A stretch of DNA of 64,000 nt from Maritalea sp051251695 (GCF_051251695.1 NZ_JBPOEU010000009.1:82365-146364), one strand, 5' to 3'. Positions 1 to 9,902 are shown, numbered from the stretch's first letter. The notes: generated by a model not told the origin, from the sequence alone. Numbers and translations are program-made.

Positions 1-189
1 CTGCAACCAACCCGCAAGCACCACAAGGTCGAACGTTTTGTAACGCCTGATGAATTCAAGGCGTTTGAACGCATTGCGTACACAAAAGGCTTCCTCATGG
101 TGTCTTCCAGCCCACTGACGCGGTCTTCGCATCATGCTGGTGACGATTTTGAAAAATTGCGCAAAGCACGCGAAGCAAAACTGAGTTAG
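1..189 (+). CDS. lipA: Lipoyl synthase, C-terminal fragment (cut by window edge)
   Basis: Frame 1 is open from the first base to a TAG stop at 187-189 and gives 62 residues of the LipA C-terminus, including the runs RFVTPDEFKAF, KGFLMVSSSPLTRSSHHAGD and a charged tail. LipA is a radical-SAM enzyme that inserts two sulfurs into protein-bound octanoyl groups. The radical-SAM cysteine motifs and the start lie outside the window. The next gene starts 15 bases downstream on the same strand, so the two are probably co-transcribed, as is common in alphaproteobacteria. Confidence 0.93.
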   Translation: MQPTRKHHKVERFVTPDEFKAFERIAYTKGFLMVSSSPLTRSSHHAGDDFEKLRKAREAKLS

Positions 190-204
190 TCAGAAAATCC
201 ATTT

Positions 205-648
205 ATGACAAAAATTGCCTTTGAACGTGACGTGCCTCACACGGCACAACAAATGTTTGACCTCGCCAGCGATCTGGCGAGCTACCCGTCATTTGTGCCG
301 AACTGTGATGGAATGAACATTGTGGACCTTCCCGAAGAGGGGAAATGCCTCGCGCGTATGCACATTTCGTTTGGCCCAATTTCCCAAGCTTATGAAAGCA
401 AGGTATACGCAAACCGCGCAAACATGACCGTCACCGCCACTTCGAACGATGACCCATTTTCATTTTTGGAAAGCGAATGGCGTTTTACAGATACGGCCGC
501 CGGCACACATGTCGATTTTGTGGTCGAGTTTGAAATGCGCAATCGCTTAATCGCAGCGGTCGCAGAGCCATTGTTTGCGAACAAGCAAAGCGAAATTGTA
601 GATGCCTTTATGGATGAAGCGAAGAAACGTTACGGCAGTTCGCGTTGA
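205..648 (+). CDS. RatA/COQ10-like START-fold protein
   Basis: This 147-residue protein belongs to the COQ10/RatA family, a START-like lipid-binding fold. It opens with ERDVPHTAQQMFDLASDLASYPSFVPNC, typical of the family, and ends with a helix ahead of KKRYGSS. Bacterial members are annotated either as ubiquinone-binding proteins or as RatA toxins acting on the 50S subunit; position behind lipA favours the coenzyme-Q-type role in alphaproteobacteria, but this is inference. Length is normal and no signal peptide is seen. Its last 19 bases overlap the 3' end of the convergent cinA gene. Confidence 0.85.
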   Translation: MTKIAFERDVPHTAQQMFDLASDLASYPSFVPNCDGMNIVDLPEEGKCLARMHISFGPISQAYESKVYANRANMTVTATSNDDPFSFLESEWRFTDTAAGTHVDFVVEFEMRNRLIAAVAEPLFANKQSEIVDAFMDEAKKRYGSSR

Positions 649-1133
649 TCTAGACAGGCTAAAACAAGCATCAGCGCAACCCGTACGGTTTCTTCCCGCA
701 CTTCTTCGCGTCCAATGTCGCCAAAATTTCTAACAATATGGCTGGTTTTCTCGCCATCTGAACATGCAAAGTGTACGGTGCCAATGGGCTTTAACGCGCT
801 GCCGCCTGATGGGCCAGCAATGCCAGTTACCGCAACTGACAGTGATGCTCCGGTTTCGCGTTGCGCACCTTGAGCCATTGCGCAGGCAACTTGTTTTGAA
901 ACGGCACCATTTTCATCAATTAGCTCCATTGGAATGCCCAACATTTCCGACTTAGCTTCGTTCGAGTAAGTAACAAAACCACCATGCACAGCATTGGAAG
1001 AGCCAGGAATTGCGGTGAGGGCACCTGCAATTAGGCCGCCTGTACAACTCTCAGCAGTTGTGATGGTAGCCCGCTTAGAGATCAATTGTTCGATGGTAAT
1101 TTGAGCAAGATGTAAAACGTCATCTTCGAGCAT
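630..1133 (-). CDS. cinA: CinA C-terminal family nicotinamide-nucleotide amidohydrolase
   Basis: A 167-residue stand-alone CinA C-terminal (PncC-type) domain. The family deamidates nicotinamide mononucleotide in NAD recycling. The signature TTAESCTGGLIAGALTAIPG lies near residues 24-43 and is followed by GGFVTYSNEAKSEMLGI and AVTGIAGPSGG, which form the active-site region. The N-terminal MoCF-like domain of full-length CinA is absent, which is normal for alphaproteobacterial versions. The ATG at 1133 lies 2 bases after the ispDF stop, so this is the second gene of an ispDF-cinA operon. Confidence 0.9.
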   Translation of the reverse strand: MLEDDVLHLAQITIEQLISKRATITTAESCTGGLIAGALTAIPGSSNAVHGGFVTYSNEAKSEMLGIPMELIDENGAVSKQVACAMAQGAQRETGASLSVAVTGIAGPSGGSALKPIGTVHFACSDGEKTSHIVRNFGDIGREEVREETVRVALMLVLACLDQRELP

Positions 1134-1135
1134 GT

Positions 1136-2332
1136 TTAGTCCTCGATTGGAATTTCAACAGCAATTGCAGCTTGAGCAGCAATCCCTTCTTTGCGGCCTG
1201 TAAAACCAAGCCTTTCGGAAGTTGTCGCCTTTACCGAGACACGCGAAATGGCGATCCCACAGATATTTGCAATATTTTGCCGCATTGGAGTGCAGTGTGG
1301 CCCAATTTTCGGCTCCTCGCAAATAATTGTTAGATCAATATTGATCAATCGTCCGCCCTTAGCGCTGACGCGCTCAACTGCGTGTTTTAAAAATATAGCG
1401 GAATCTTTATTTTTCCACTTGTCGTCCGAGGGCGGAAAATGCTGCCCAATGTCACCTTCGGCGATCGCGCCGTAGATCGCGTCCGTAATGGTGTGAAGTG
1501 CCACATCAGCGTCTGAATGACCCTTGAGCTTCTTATCAAACGGTATATGGATGCCGCCCAGAATGACTTCACTGCCTGGCTCAAACGCATGCACGTCATA
1601 GCCCGAACCTACCCGTGTTTCGAGTGTTTTATTGTCGTTCATAAAGGAACGCGCCTCCACCAAGTCTTGCGCAAATGTAATTTTCTTGTTCGTTGGGTCA
1701 CCGGGGACAATTATGACATCTATGCCTGCCCATTCAGCGATTGAGGCATCATCGGTAAATTCAATTTCCGGCTGCAATAGGGCTGTTTTGTGCGCATCAA
1801 CAATTAAAGAATACTGGAAGCCTTGCGGCGTTTGCGCGACAAAGTGTTCTGCACGATCAAGCGTTTTGTTGATCGTTTTTCCGCCCGGCGCAAACTTTAG
1901 CGTATCGGTGATCGGCAGTGCCGGAATAGCACCGCCAAGTTGGCATTGTTGTATGACCGCGTCGATAAGCTGATAGCTGACCATTGGGCGCGCGGCATCG
2001 TGAATCAAAACGAGATCAGGTTCTGCTTGCGCAAGGAAATCCAACCCCGCCAGCACAGAAGATTGGCGAGAAACTCCACCTACAACTGCTGGCACTAGCT
2101 TTTCATGCTCAAGCGCTAGTGCCGCATAGAGCTCTTCATGACAAGCAGCTATTACAGGTAAAACTATGTCGACTTTATTATGATCAGTGAATGCACTTAT
2201 GGTTGTTTCTAAAACAGTGCGGCCAACAAGCATTTGATATTGCTTCGGTGTGTCGTCACCATTAGTTCCTAATCGGGTCCCAGCCCCGGCAGCCACGATA
2301 ATAACCGCTGTTTTTATTTGGCTTTTTGTCAT
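1136..2332 (-). CDS. ispDF: Bifunctional IspD/IspF of the MEP isoprenoid pathway
   Basis: A fused enzyme of 398 residues for two steps of the non-mevalonate isoprenoid pathway. The N-terminal half is IspD (CDP-ME synthase): the nucleotide-binding loop IIVAAGAGTRLG followed by PKQYQ starts near residue 10, and VLIHDAARP follows. The C-terminal 160 residues are IspF (MEcPP synthase) with SGYDVHAF, GGIHIPFDKKLKGHSDADV and a terminal AAIAVEIP region. The reading frame extends 32 codons further upstream, but the ATG at 2332 (MTKSQIKTAV) places the IspD loop at its usual distance from the N-terminus. The fusion is typical of alpha- and epsilonproteobacteria. The 177-base gap to divergent dusB must hold promoters for both directions. 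Confidence 0.95.
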   Translation of the reverse strand: MTKSQIKTAVIIVAAGAGTRLGTNGDDTPKQYQMLVGRTVLETTISAFTDHNKVDIVLPVIAACHEELYAALALEHEKLVPAVVGGVSRQSSVLAGLDFLAQAEPDLVLIHDAARPMVSYQLIDAVIQQCQLGGAIPALPITDTLKFAPGGKTINKTLDRAEHFVAQTPQGFQYSLIVDAHKTALLQPEIEFTDDASIAEWAGIDVIIVPGDPTNKKITFAQDLVEARSFMNDNKTLETRVGSGYDVHAFEPGSEVILGGIHIPFDKKLKGHSDADVALHTITDAIYGAIAEGDIGQHFPPSDDKWKNKDSAIFLKHAVERVSAKGGRLINIDLTIICEEPKIGPHCTPMRQNIANICGIAISRVSVKATTSERLGFTGRKEGIAAQAAIAVEIPIED

Positions 2333-2509
2333 ACTTGGCTTTTTGTCTTGCTCGACATGGATTGCACAACTCGTTGCAATTTGGTTTATCGCTATCATCA
2401 AGTCAGCGCAAGCGCCCGACAGCTTCAATCATAAAACAGCAATTGTGCATTTGCCTAAATCGACAGATGTGTCTATTATTGTATCAACATTACAAGATGT
2501 ACAAAATTT

Positions 2510-3517
2510 ATGCAAAACAAGCTTAAGCCAATTCAAATCGGCAAACATATTTTCCCGTCAAACGCGTTTCTTGCGCCGCTTTCAGGGATAACTGACAAGT
2601 CATTTCGAACCATTGCCGCACGGTATGGGGCAGGGATGGTTGTGTCGGAAATGATTGCCAGTGCCGCGCTGATCAATGGGCATAAAGATATGGAGCGACG
2701 GCTGGGTAAACCCGAGCAATTGCCACATGTTGTGCAACTTGCTGGGTGTGAAGGACGTTGGCTTGGTGAAGGCGCGAAAATCGCGGAGCAAATTGGCGCA
2801 GACATTATCGATATCAATATGGGCTGTCCGTCAAAACGGGTTACAAACGGTTATGCGGGTTCGGCGCTTATGCGTGTCCCAGATAAAGCACAAGAACTGA
2901 TCGAGGCCGTTTTGGGGGCAACATCATTGCCTGTGACGCTGAAAATGCGCCTTGGCTGGAATGATGACAGCTTGAATGCACCAGACATCGCGAAGAAAGC
3001 TGCGGCGGCGGGTGTTCAAATGATCACCATACATGGCAGGACGCGACAGCAATTCTACAAGGGTGATGCCAAGTGGCGACCGGTTAAAGATGTGGTCGCA
3101 GCCGTTAGCGTGCCGGTCGTTGTAAATGGCGATATCGTCGATATTCCAACAGCAAGGCGTGCATTGGAATACTCAGACGCTGCTGCTGTGATGATCGGAC
3201 GTGGGGCGCAGGGCCAACCATGGTTATTGGGACAAGTTGGCGCAGCGCTCAACGATAACCCAATCCCAGGAACACCTTCGCTTGAAGAACGTAAAGCCCT
3301 CATTTTAGAACATTATCAGCTTATGATGGAAGAATATGGCCCAGCATTGGGTGTGCGCTGCGCGCGCAAGCATTTGGGTTGGTACATGGACATTTTAGCG
3401 CGAGAATTTGACGTGCCCCGTCATGTTCGTAATCCGCTTTTGACCGAAAGTGAACCGAGTGGCATTCCTTGCCTGATAGAAAAGCTATTTGATCAATTGG
3501 TGGAGAATGCTGCATGA
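2510..3517 (+). CDS. dusB: tRNA-dihydrouridine synthase DusB (NifR3)
   Basis: A 335-residue FMN-dependent enzyme that reduces uridines in tRNA. A TIM-barrel opens with FLAPLSGITDKSFRTIA, the catalytic Cys106 lies in DINMGCPSKRV, and the phosphate-binding segments VNGDIVD and MIGRGAQGQPWL are present. Historically called nifR3 because it precedes ntrB in alphaproteobacteria, as here. The ATG of ntrB overlaps its TGA stop by four bases, so dusB-ntrB-ntrC are translationally coupled and probably transcribed from a promoter in the 2333-2509 gap. Confidence 0.96.
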   Translation: MQNKLKPIQIGKHIFPSNAFLAPLSGITDKSFRTIAARYGAGMVVSEMIASAALINGHKDMERRLGKPEQLPHVVQLAGCEGRWLGEGAKIAEQIGADIIDINMGCPSKRVTNGYAGSALMRVPDKAQELIEAVLGATSLPVTLKMRLGWNDDSLNAPDIAKKAAAAGVQMITIHGRTRQQFYKGDAKWRPVKDVVAAVSVPVVVNGDIVDIPTARRALEYSDAAAVMIGRGAQGQPWLLGQVGAALNDNPIPGTPSLEERKALILEHYQLMMEEYGPALGVRCARKHLGWYMDILAREFDVPRHVRNPLLTESEPSGIPCLIEKLFDQLVENAA

Positions 3518-4632
3518 GCACGACGTCATACGAACTGGCATTTACCGCCTTTCAGGCAATGACACAGCCTGTGCTTATCTGTGACGGTCAGCGCAAGATC
3601 ATCATCGCCAACTACGCGGCGCAAGATTTTTTCCAAACGTCGGAAAGCCTGCTGAAACGACAACGTATCGATGATCATGTCGCCCCTTCGTCGCCGCTTC
3701 TCGGTCTACTCGCCCATGTCCACGAACATCAAGCTGCATCCAGCGAACATAAAATTGCCATCGGAAATGTAAATTTGCCCCACGAGCGGTTGGTTGATGT
3801 ACATATTGCACCAATGGGGTCGGATCCAGATTTGGTTGTAATCACCTTTTTCGAACGCACCATGGCCGACAAAATTGATAAACAGCTTACCTCTCAAGGT
3901 GCTGCCCGGCAGGTTTCTGGCCTCGCAGCGATGCTAGCACACGAAATTAAGAACCCGCTTTCCGGTATTAAGGGCGCGGCACAATTGCTAGAACAAAGTG
4001 CAGCAGACGAAGACCGCCCCTTAGCAAAACTGATCCAGCAAGAAGTTGAACGGATTGTAAAACTGGTTGAGCGGATGGAGGTGTTTAGCGACGAGCGGCC
4101 GCCAGAGCTTGCCTCAGTCAACATCCATGAAGTCCTGAACCACGTTCTATTGTTAGCCGAAAATGGCTTTGCCAAAGGCGCCAATATCGAAAAACAATTC
4201 GATCCCAGTTTACCCCCGGTTCTGGGCAATTGGGATCAGTTGGTGCAAATTTATCTAAACCTCGTCAAAAATGCCGCTGAGGCCATTCGAGACATTGCAG
4301 GCGGTAAAATCAAAATTTCAACTGCCTACCGGCCAGGAATTCGCGTTGGCGTTTCAGGCACCAGAGAGCGATTGTCTCTACCCCTCGAAATCAGAGTGGA
4401 AGACAATGGCTCCGGAATTGACGAAGAAATGCTTCCGCACATATTTGAGCCATTTGTGACGTCAAAACAAACGGGCGGCGGGCTCGGTCTTTCTATGGTC
4501 GCAAAATTAATCCGAGGGCATGGCGGCATAGTTGATGTCGACTATGTGGGTGACAGAACAATCTTTAAAACGCTGCTGCCGATCGCTCGAAAATCGGACA
4601 TTGGAAAACGTCAGGACACTGCAAATGACTAA
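3514..4632 (+). CDS. ntrB: Nitrogen regulation sensor kinase/phosphatase NtrB
   Basis: A cytosolic 372-residue histidine kinase that phosphorylates or dephosphorylates NtrC in response to nitrogen status through PII. It has an N-terminal PAS domain (about 1-120), the phospho-acceptor His143 in LAHEIKNPLSGIKGAAQLLE, and an HATPase domain with N-box NLVKNAAEAI, DNGSGID and a GGGLGLSM glycine lid. No transmembrane segments are visible, as expected. It overlaps ntrC by eight bases. Confidence 0.96.
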   Translation: MSTTSYELAFTAFQAMTQPVLICDGQRKIIIANYAAQDFFQTSESLLKRQRIDDHVAPSSPLLGLLAHVHEHQAASSEHKIAIGNVNLPHERLVDVHIAPMGSDPDLVVITFFERTMADKIDKQLTSQGAARQVSGLAAMLAHEIKNPLSGIKGAAQLLEQSAADEDRPLAKLIQQEVERIVKLVERMEVFSDERPPELASVNIHEVLNHVLLLAENGFAKGANIEKQFDPSLPPVLGNWDQLVQIYLNLVKNAAEAIRDIAGGKIKISTAYRPGIRVGVSGTRERLSLPLEIRVEDNGSGIDEEMLPHIFEPFVTSKQTGGGLGLSMVAKLIRGHGGIVDVDYVGDRTIFKTLLPIARKSDIGKRQDTAND

Positions 4633-6073
4633 GCAAACAATTCTGGTGGCAGACGATGACGCTTCAATTCGCTTGGTGTTGAGCCAAGCCCTAACTCGAG
4701 CCGGCTATGAAGTCCTGCCGATGAGCAACATTACCACCATGTGGAACCATGTGTCGCGTGGAGAAGGCGATTTGCTCATCACCGATGTTATGATGCCCGA
4801 CGGTAACGCATTTGACATTTTACCAAAAATCAAAAAACAACGACCAGACTTGCCGTTTATCGTGATGAGCGCGCAAAACACGTTTATGACAGCCGTTAAG
4901 GCCAATGAAGCCGGGGCATTTGAATATTTGCCCAAACCATTTGATTTAGCGGAGGTCACCAACACCGCAGCGAAAGCCCTGCAAGACCGTGAGAACAAGA
5001 AAAAGAAATCGGTTGATGTCGACGTAGAGGATATGCCGCTTGTCGGCCGTTCCGCGCCAATGCAGGACATTTATCGAACGATGGCCCGTTTGATCCAGAC
5101 TGACCTAACGGTCATGATTTCTGGTGAAAGCGGCACGGGCAAAGAAGTGGTTGCACGTGCGCTGCACGAGTTTGGTAAGCGGAAAAATGGGCCATTCAAC
5201 GCCATCAATATGGCAGCTATCCCCCAGGATTTGATTGAATCCGAATTGTTTGGCCACGAAAAAGGTGCCTTTACAGGCGCAAATGCAAGAGCACGGGGGC
5301 ATTTTGAGCTTTCAGCACGCGGCACGTTGTTTCTGGATGAAATTGGCGACATGCCGATGGCCGCCCAAACACGACTGCTTAGAGTTTTGCAAGAAGGTGA
5401 ATTCACCCGCGTTGGTGGCCGCGAGACATTACAAACAGATGTTCGAATTATCGCGGCAACGCATAGAGACCTAAATCAGCTAATTCGCCAAGGTCTCTTC
5501 CGCGAAGATTTGTATTATCGTCTAAATGTTGTGCAATTGCGAATGCCTGCATTGCGCGAACGGCCCGAAGACATTTCCGATTTGGTGCGCCACTTCATCG
5601 AAAAATACAGCGAAGACACCAAGTTGCGTAAATCGATATCACCCGAAGCATTGGTCGTTATGGCGCAACATACTTGGCCAGGTAATGTGCGTGAGCTGGA
5701 AAACTTGGTGCATCGGTTTGTAGCGCTTTATCCGGAAGAAGCGATTTCACCGGAAATGGTCGCGGCTGAAATTGGCAGCACGCAGTCCGCACAAGGCACC
5801 AGCGCCGCGCCAATGGGCGAGGGGCAAAATCTGCACGAAAGCGTTGAACGCCATCTTATGCGTATATTTGCAGAAGCAGAGCCCAACTTACCTGCAGACG
5901 ATCTTTATCATCGTATTGTCGATGAAATTGAAGTGCCGCTGTTGGAAATTACCATGTCAGCATGCAACGGCAATCAAGTAAAAGCTGCGCAGCTATTGGG
6001 CCTCAACCGCAATACTTTGCGCAAAAAATTAAACACCCACCATATTCGAGTTGCTAAGGGGCTCTCGCGTTAA
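4625..6073 (+). CDS. ntrC: Nitrogen regulation sigma-54 activator NtrC
   Basis: A 482-residue response regulator. The receiver domain has acidic residues in VADDDAS and the phospho-acceptor Asp54 in LLITDVMMPDG. The AAA+ domain has Walker A GESGTGKE and the sigma-54 contact loop GAFTGA, and the C-terminal Fis-type helix-turn-helix is NQVKAAQLLGLNRNTLRKKL. The frame is open 31 codons upstream, but the ATG at 4625 gives the canonical N-terminus MTKQTILVADDD and overlaps the ntrB tail. It activates nitrogen-assimilation promoters when phosphorylated by NtrB. Confidence 0.96.
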   Translation: MTKQTILVADDDASIRLVLSQALTRAGYEVLPMSNITTMWNHVSRGEGDLLITDVMMPDGNAFDILPKIKKQRPDLPFIVMSAQNTFMTAVKANEAGAFEYLPKPFDLAEVTNTAAKALQDRENKKKKSVDVDVEDMPLVGRSAPMQDIYRTMARLIQTDLTVMISGESGTGKEVVARALHEFGKRKNGPFNAINMAAIPQDLIESELFGHEKGAFTGANARARGHFELSARGTLFLDEIGDMPMAAQTRLLRVLQEGEFTRVGGRETLQTDVRIIAATHRDLNQLIRQGLFREDLYYRLNVVQLRMPALRERPEDISDLVRHFIEKYSEDTKLRKSISPEALVVMAQHTWPGNVRELENLVHRFVALYPEEAISPEMVAAEIGSTQSAQGTSAAPMGEGQNLHESVERHLMRIFAEAEPNLPADDLYHRIVDEIEVPLLEITMSACNGNQVKAAQLLGLNRNTLRKKLNTHHIRVAKGLSR

Positions 6074-6186
6074 CGAGGAACCAGCTTTCAAAAACTTGTA
6101 GATCTTATCCACTGTCACATTTTGGCAACAATTTTCTTGCTCACTGGCTATAATTCGTTAAGTCTAACGGACTTGGTGTTACATTT

Positions 6187-8502
6187 GTGGCACAGTCTAA
6201 TTGGACGACTTCTAGGATTCTTAGCTTGAGCAATACCGAAGCACCGCGCATTCGACAATTATTCCTCCAAAGAAATCGCTTCTTGCGTTTCTTGGGGCTT
6301 ATTTTGGTGTTTGCCGCTTTGGTGTCTGCGACAGCCTCGTTCATGATGCTGACAGGCGTTGCGCCCATTCAACCTGATCCGTCAGCATGGCCAATTATTT
6401 GGTTAGTCAACGGCATACTAATTGTCCTCGTTATCGCGCTTTTGCTCACCGAAGCGTATTTGCTCTTGCAGGCGAGATTGGCAAAACAGTCCGGTGCCGG
6501 TTTGCATATACGGCTTGTTTCAATGTTTGCTGTTGCAGCTGCTGTGCCGGCGTTCATCGTTGCGGTGATCGCAACATTGGCGCTCAATCAAGGACTGGAT
6601 CATTGGTTTTCAGAACGTTCACGTTCAATGGTTGAAAGCTCTAAGTCTGTCGCCCAATCATATTTGATCGAGCACGCCAATGTGCTTCGAGACGATATTT
6701 TGGCGGTTGCTGTTGAAGTGCAGAAAATCAAAAGCGTGTTTGATGGGAATAGGGCAAACTTTGCTGATGTTTTTACATCTTTGGCGCAGCGGCGATCATT
6801 GCCTTTTGCCTATATCGTAGATGAACAAAGAAACATTTTAACACGAGCGAAAATCAACGCGCCCGGTTTGCCGCCAGAGTTGCCGTTCGATTTTGATCTG
6901 TCGGAACTTGAACCCAAGGAAGTTGGGCTTATTGCACCCGGCGTACGCAACAATGTTGTTGGTGCGGTGGTTCGATTATCTGGTTATGACAAATTGTATT
7001 TGTTTGTCGCGCGTGGGGTTGACCCCCAGGTGCTCGAATATATGCGACTTGCCGAGCAAAATGTACTTGAGTATAGCGAATATGAGTCCAACCGCCTCGT
7101 GTTTCAGGTGACATTTGCCTTCATGTATGTCGGTTTGGCCTTCGTTGTACTTCTGGCCGCTGTTTGGCTTGGTATCGCGCTAGCGAACGGCTTGGTTACG
7201 CCGATTAGAAACATAATGGTCGCGTCTACCAAAGTGTCCGAAGGTGAGTTGGATGTTCGAGTGCCCGTAAAAGGGGTCAAGGGCGACCTGCAGGACCTCT
7301 CCAACCGATTTAACACGATGACTTCGCAATTGCGCGCACAACATGGCGCACTGCTATCCGCCAATGACACGATTGATCAGCGACGCCAGTTTACGGAGGC
7401 CGTGTTGGAAGGCGTGAGCGCAGGTATTGTCGGACTTGATCCAGAAGGTTGTGTCACCATAGTAAACGGCAGCGCCAACGCGATGTTTGGCGTTGATGAT
7501 CAATCAATAATCGGCCAGAAAATGGGTGATGTGGTGCCTGCGCTTGCTGATTTTGTGCAGTCCGCGATCGGGTCCACAAGAGATCAAAACCAGGAACAAA
7601 TTGAAATACAGTCCAATTTTGGCGAAGAGCGGGTCTATCAAGCAAGGATTACCCGCGAAGGCAGCAGTGAGAACTCGAAGGGGTATGTGATTACACTTGA
7701 CGACATTTCAGATTTGATTGCCGCCCAACGCACAAGTGTATGGGCCGACGTTGCCCGCAGGATTGCCCATGAAATCAAAAACCCACTCACCCCAATCCAA
7801 CTGTCAGCAGAACGACTTCGTCGTCGCTACCGAAAGCAGCTGGAAGGGGACTTTGAGGTTTTTGATAAATGTACTGAAACCATTATGCGCCAGGTTGGCG
7901 ATATTGGCCGAATGGTAGATGAGTTTTCAACGTTTGCACGTATGCCCACTGCCAGCGTTGCGCCGGCCGATCTGCGCGAAACAGTAAAACAGGCCGTCTT
8001 TTCTGAAGGCGTGCGGCACCCTGAAATCAAAATTGTCACAAACCTACCCGACGAAAGTCTAGTTTTTGAATTCGATGAGCGATTGATCTCTCAGGTGTTA
8101 ATTAATTTAATTAAGAATGCCTCAGAATCTCTTGAAAGTTCAAGAGATATCAATTCTTTTACTCCCCAAATTACAGTTTCAGTGGACATTAAAAAAGACG
8201 ACGTTGTGACGATGGTTTCCGACAACGGCAAGGGATGGCCGGAAGAAAACAGATCTCGACTACTTGAGCCATATATGACGACACGGGGCAAGGGTACTGG
8301 GTTAGGGTTGGCCATTGTTTCAAAAGTTATTGAGCAGCATGATGGGCAGGTCGAAATGCATGATGCGGCACCTGATGAGAATGGAAATATTGGGGCGTGT
8401 TTTAAATTTACGCTGCCCTATCGCAAAGCGGCACAACTAGAAGAAAAAAAGAAAAACAAAGATCTGGGCCCTGATATGCCCATTTCGGTGATGGAAAAAT
8501 AG
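6187..8502 (+). CDS. ntrY: Nitrogen/redox sensor histidine kinase NtrY
   Basis: A membrane-bound 771-residue kinase paired with NtrX. Hydrophobic segments near residues 35-55, 70-95 and 105-130 flank the start of an extracytoplasmic sensor part, and another follows near residue 310. A HAMP-like linker (NGLVTPIRNIMVASTKVSEG), a PAS domain, the H-box RIAHEIKNPLTPIQLSAERL and an HATPase domain ending GKGTGLGLAIVSKV complete it. The GTG at 6187 is the first usable start and has no strong ribosome-binding site, so the exact N-terminus is uncertain. A TATAAT-like hexamer sits at 6149-6154 in the 113-base gap after ntrC, suggesting a separate transcript, but no convincing -35 element was found. Confidence 0.93.
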   Translation: MAQSNWTTSRILSLSNTEAPRIRQLFLQRNRFLRFLGLILVFAALVSATASFMMLTGVAPIQPDPSAWPIIWLVNGILIVLVIALLLTEAYLLLQARLAKQSGAGLHIRLVSMFAVAAAVPAFIVAVIATLALNQGLDHWFSERSRSMVESSKSVAQSYLIEHANVLRDDILAVAVEVQKIKSVFDGNRANFADVFTSLAQRRSLPFAYIVDEQRNILTRAKINAPGLPPELPFDFDLSELEPKEVGLIAPGVRNNVVGAVVRLSGYDKLYLFVARGVDPQVLEYMRLAEQNVLEYSEYESNRLVFQVTFAFMYVGLAFVVLLAAVWLGIALANGLVTPIRNIMVASTKVSEGELDVRVPVKGVKGDLQDLSNRFNTMTSQLRAQHGALLSANDTIDQRRQFTEAVLEGVSAGIVGLDPEGCVTIVNGSANAMFGVDDQSIIGQKMGDVVPALADFVQSAIGSTRDQNQEQIEIQSNFGEERVYQARITREGSSENSKGYVITLDDISDLIAAQRTSVWADVARRIAHEIKNPLTPIQLSAERLRRRYRKQLEGDFEVFDKCTETIMRQVGDIGRMVDEFSTFARMPTASVAPADLRETVKQAVFSEGVRHPEIKIVTNLPDESLVFEFDERLISQVLINLIKNASESLESSRDINSFTPQITVSVDIKKDDVVTMVSDNGKGWPEENRSRLLEPYMTTRGKGTGLGLAIVSKVIEQHDGQVEMHDAAPDENGNIGACFKFTLPYRKAAQLEEKKKNKDLGPDMPISVMEK

Positions 8503-9882
8503 ATGGCCCAAGACGTACTTATCGTTGATGACGAAGAAGATATTCGCGACCTGATTTCCGGCATACTGGAAGATGAAGGATATGAAACCCGGTTAGCCCA
8601 TGACGCAGATTCAGCTCTTAAAGCCATTGAAGCCCGCCGACCCGGTTTGGTGTTCTTAGATATATGGATGCAAGGGTCTCGACTTGATGGTTTGCAGCTT
8701 TTGGACGCCATTCAAGAACGACATAAGGGCATGCCCGTCGTCATGATCTCGGGTCACGGCAATGTCGAAACAGCAGTTTCGGCCATTCGAAGAGGCGCAT
8801 ATGATTATATCGAAAAGCCTTTTAAAATTGACCGGCTGCTGCTTATCGCCCAGAGGGCGCTCGAAACACGTCGACTAAAAGAGCAAGTGCAGGACTTAAA
8901 GGTTCGCTCTGGCGCTGACAACAATAAGCTTGTTGGGGCATCTGCGGCCCTTGCCAGCGTCAAATCGGCATTAAGCAAATGCGCAATGACCAATTCACGC
9001 GTGTTCTTTACGGGGCCATCTGGCACCGGCAAAGGACTTTGTGCGCGTAACCTTCACGAATTGTCCCATCGAGCAGCAGGGCCATTTGTCGAAGTCAATC
9101 TGGCCATGCACAGCGACGATGATCTTCCTGAAGTGCTGTTTGGTCGTGAAGTAAACGAAAATGGTTCAAAATCTATCCGCGCGGGCGCATTTGAACGTGC
9201 GCATGGAGGCACGATTTACCTCGCAGAAGTTGAGGTACTGTCTGCTGGATTGCAAAGCCAGTTATTGCGTGCAGTTGTCGAAAACAAGTTCACTCGAATT
9301 GATGGTGAAACACGGGTAGACGTTGATGTCAGGATCGTTTCGTCTTGTGCAACAAACATTTCTCGACTTGTTGAAGAGGGACAGTTTCGAGGCGATCTTT
9401 TCCACCGTCTTGCGGTGATTCCGTTGGCCTTACCGTCATTACGCGAGCGAAGGGAAGATATCCCGCCGCTGGTCGCGCAATTGGCGATAAACCTGCAGCA
9501 CGTACATAACTTAAAGGCCTTTGAGATTGCAGATGATGCAATGGCGGTATTGCAAGCTCAAGATTGGCCAGGAAATGCACGTCAGCTACGTAACTCGCTT
9601 GAACGCCTAGTCATTTTGCACAGAGATAACTTTCCTGATGATGGCCGGATCACGGCTGAGATGCTACCAGCGGATATCGGAGAAGTTTTGCCGTCAGTCG
9701 AGGAGGGTGCTGAAAGCCCTCATTTGATGACCTTGCCGCTGCGGGAGGCGCGTGAAGTATTTGAACGCCAATATCTTGTTGCGCAGATTGAACGATTTGG
9801 CGGCAATATCTCGCGCACCGCAGAATTTGTTGGTATGGAACGCAGTGCTTTGCATCGCAAACTCAAATCATTGGGTCTTTAG
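8503..9882 (+). CDS. ntrX: Response regulator NtrX
   Basis: A 459-residue NtrC-family regulator directly abutting the ntrY stop. The receiver has VDDEED and phospho-acceptor Asp53 in LVFLDIWM. The AAA+ region keeps a Walker A-like GPSGTGKG, but the GAFTGA loop that contacts sigma-54 is replaced by SIRAGAFERAHGG. The C-terminal helix-turn-helix is present (GNISRTAEFVGMERSALHRKL). The missing loop is characteristic of alphaproteobacterial NtrX, which mostly works without sigma-54. The pair is linked to nitrogen and redox control and to envelope functions. Confidence 0.94.
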   Translation: MAQDVLIVDDEEDIRDLISGILEDEGYETRLAHDADSALKAIEARRPGLVFLDIWMQGSRLDGLQLLDAIQERHKGMPVVMISGHGNVETAVSAIRRGAYDYIEKPFKIDRLLLIAQRALETRRLKEQVQDLKVRSGADNNKLVGASAALASVKSALSKCAMTNSRVFFTGPSGTGKGLCARNLHELSHRAAGPFVEVNLAMHSDDDLPEVLFGREVNENGSKSIRAGAFERAHGGTIYLAEVEVLSAGLQSQLLRAVVENKFTRIDGETRVDVDVRIVSSCATNISRLVEEGQFRGDLFHRLAVIPLALPSLRERREDIPPLVAQLAINLQHVHNLKAFEIADDAMAVLQAQDWPGNARQLRNSLERLVILHRDNFPDDGRITAEMLPADIGEVLPSVEEGAESPHLMTLPLREAREVFERQYLVAQIERFGGNISRTAEFVGMERSALHRKLKSLGL

Positions 9883-9902
9883 GGCCTGACTAGGGAGCAT
9901 TT

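Noticed and set aside
6122..6154. Sigma-54 promoter upstream of ntrY (TGGCA...TTGC)
   Set aside because: The GG and GC dinucleotides are 13 bases apart rather than 10, so the spacing is wrong.
8503..9882. Missing GAFTGA loop in NtrX as a defect
   Set aside because: This is normal for alphaproteobacterial NtrX and does not indicate decay.
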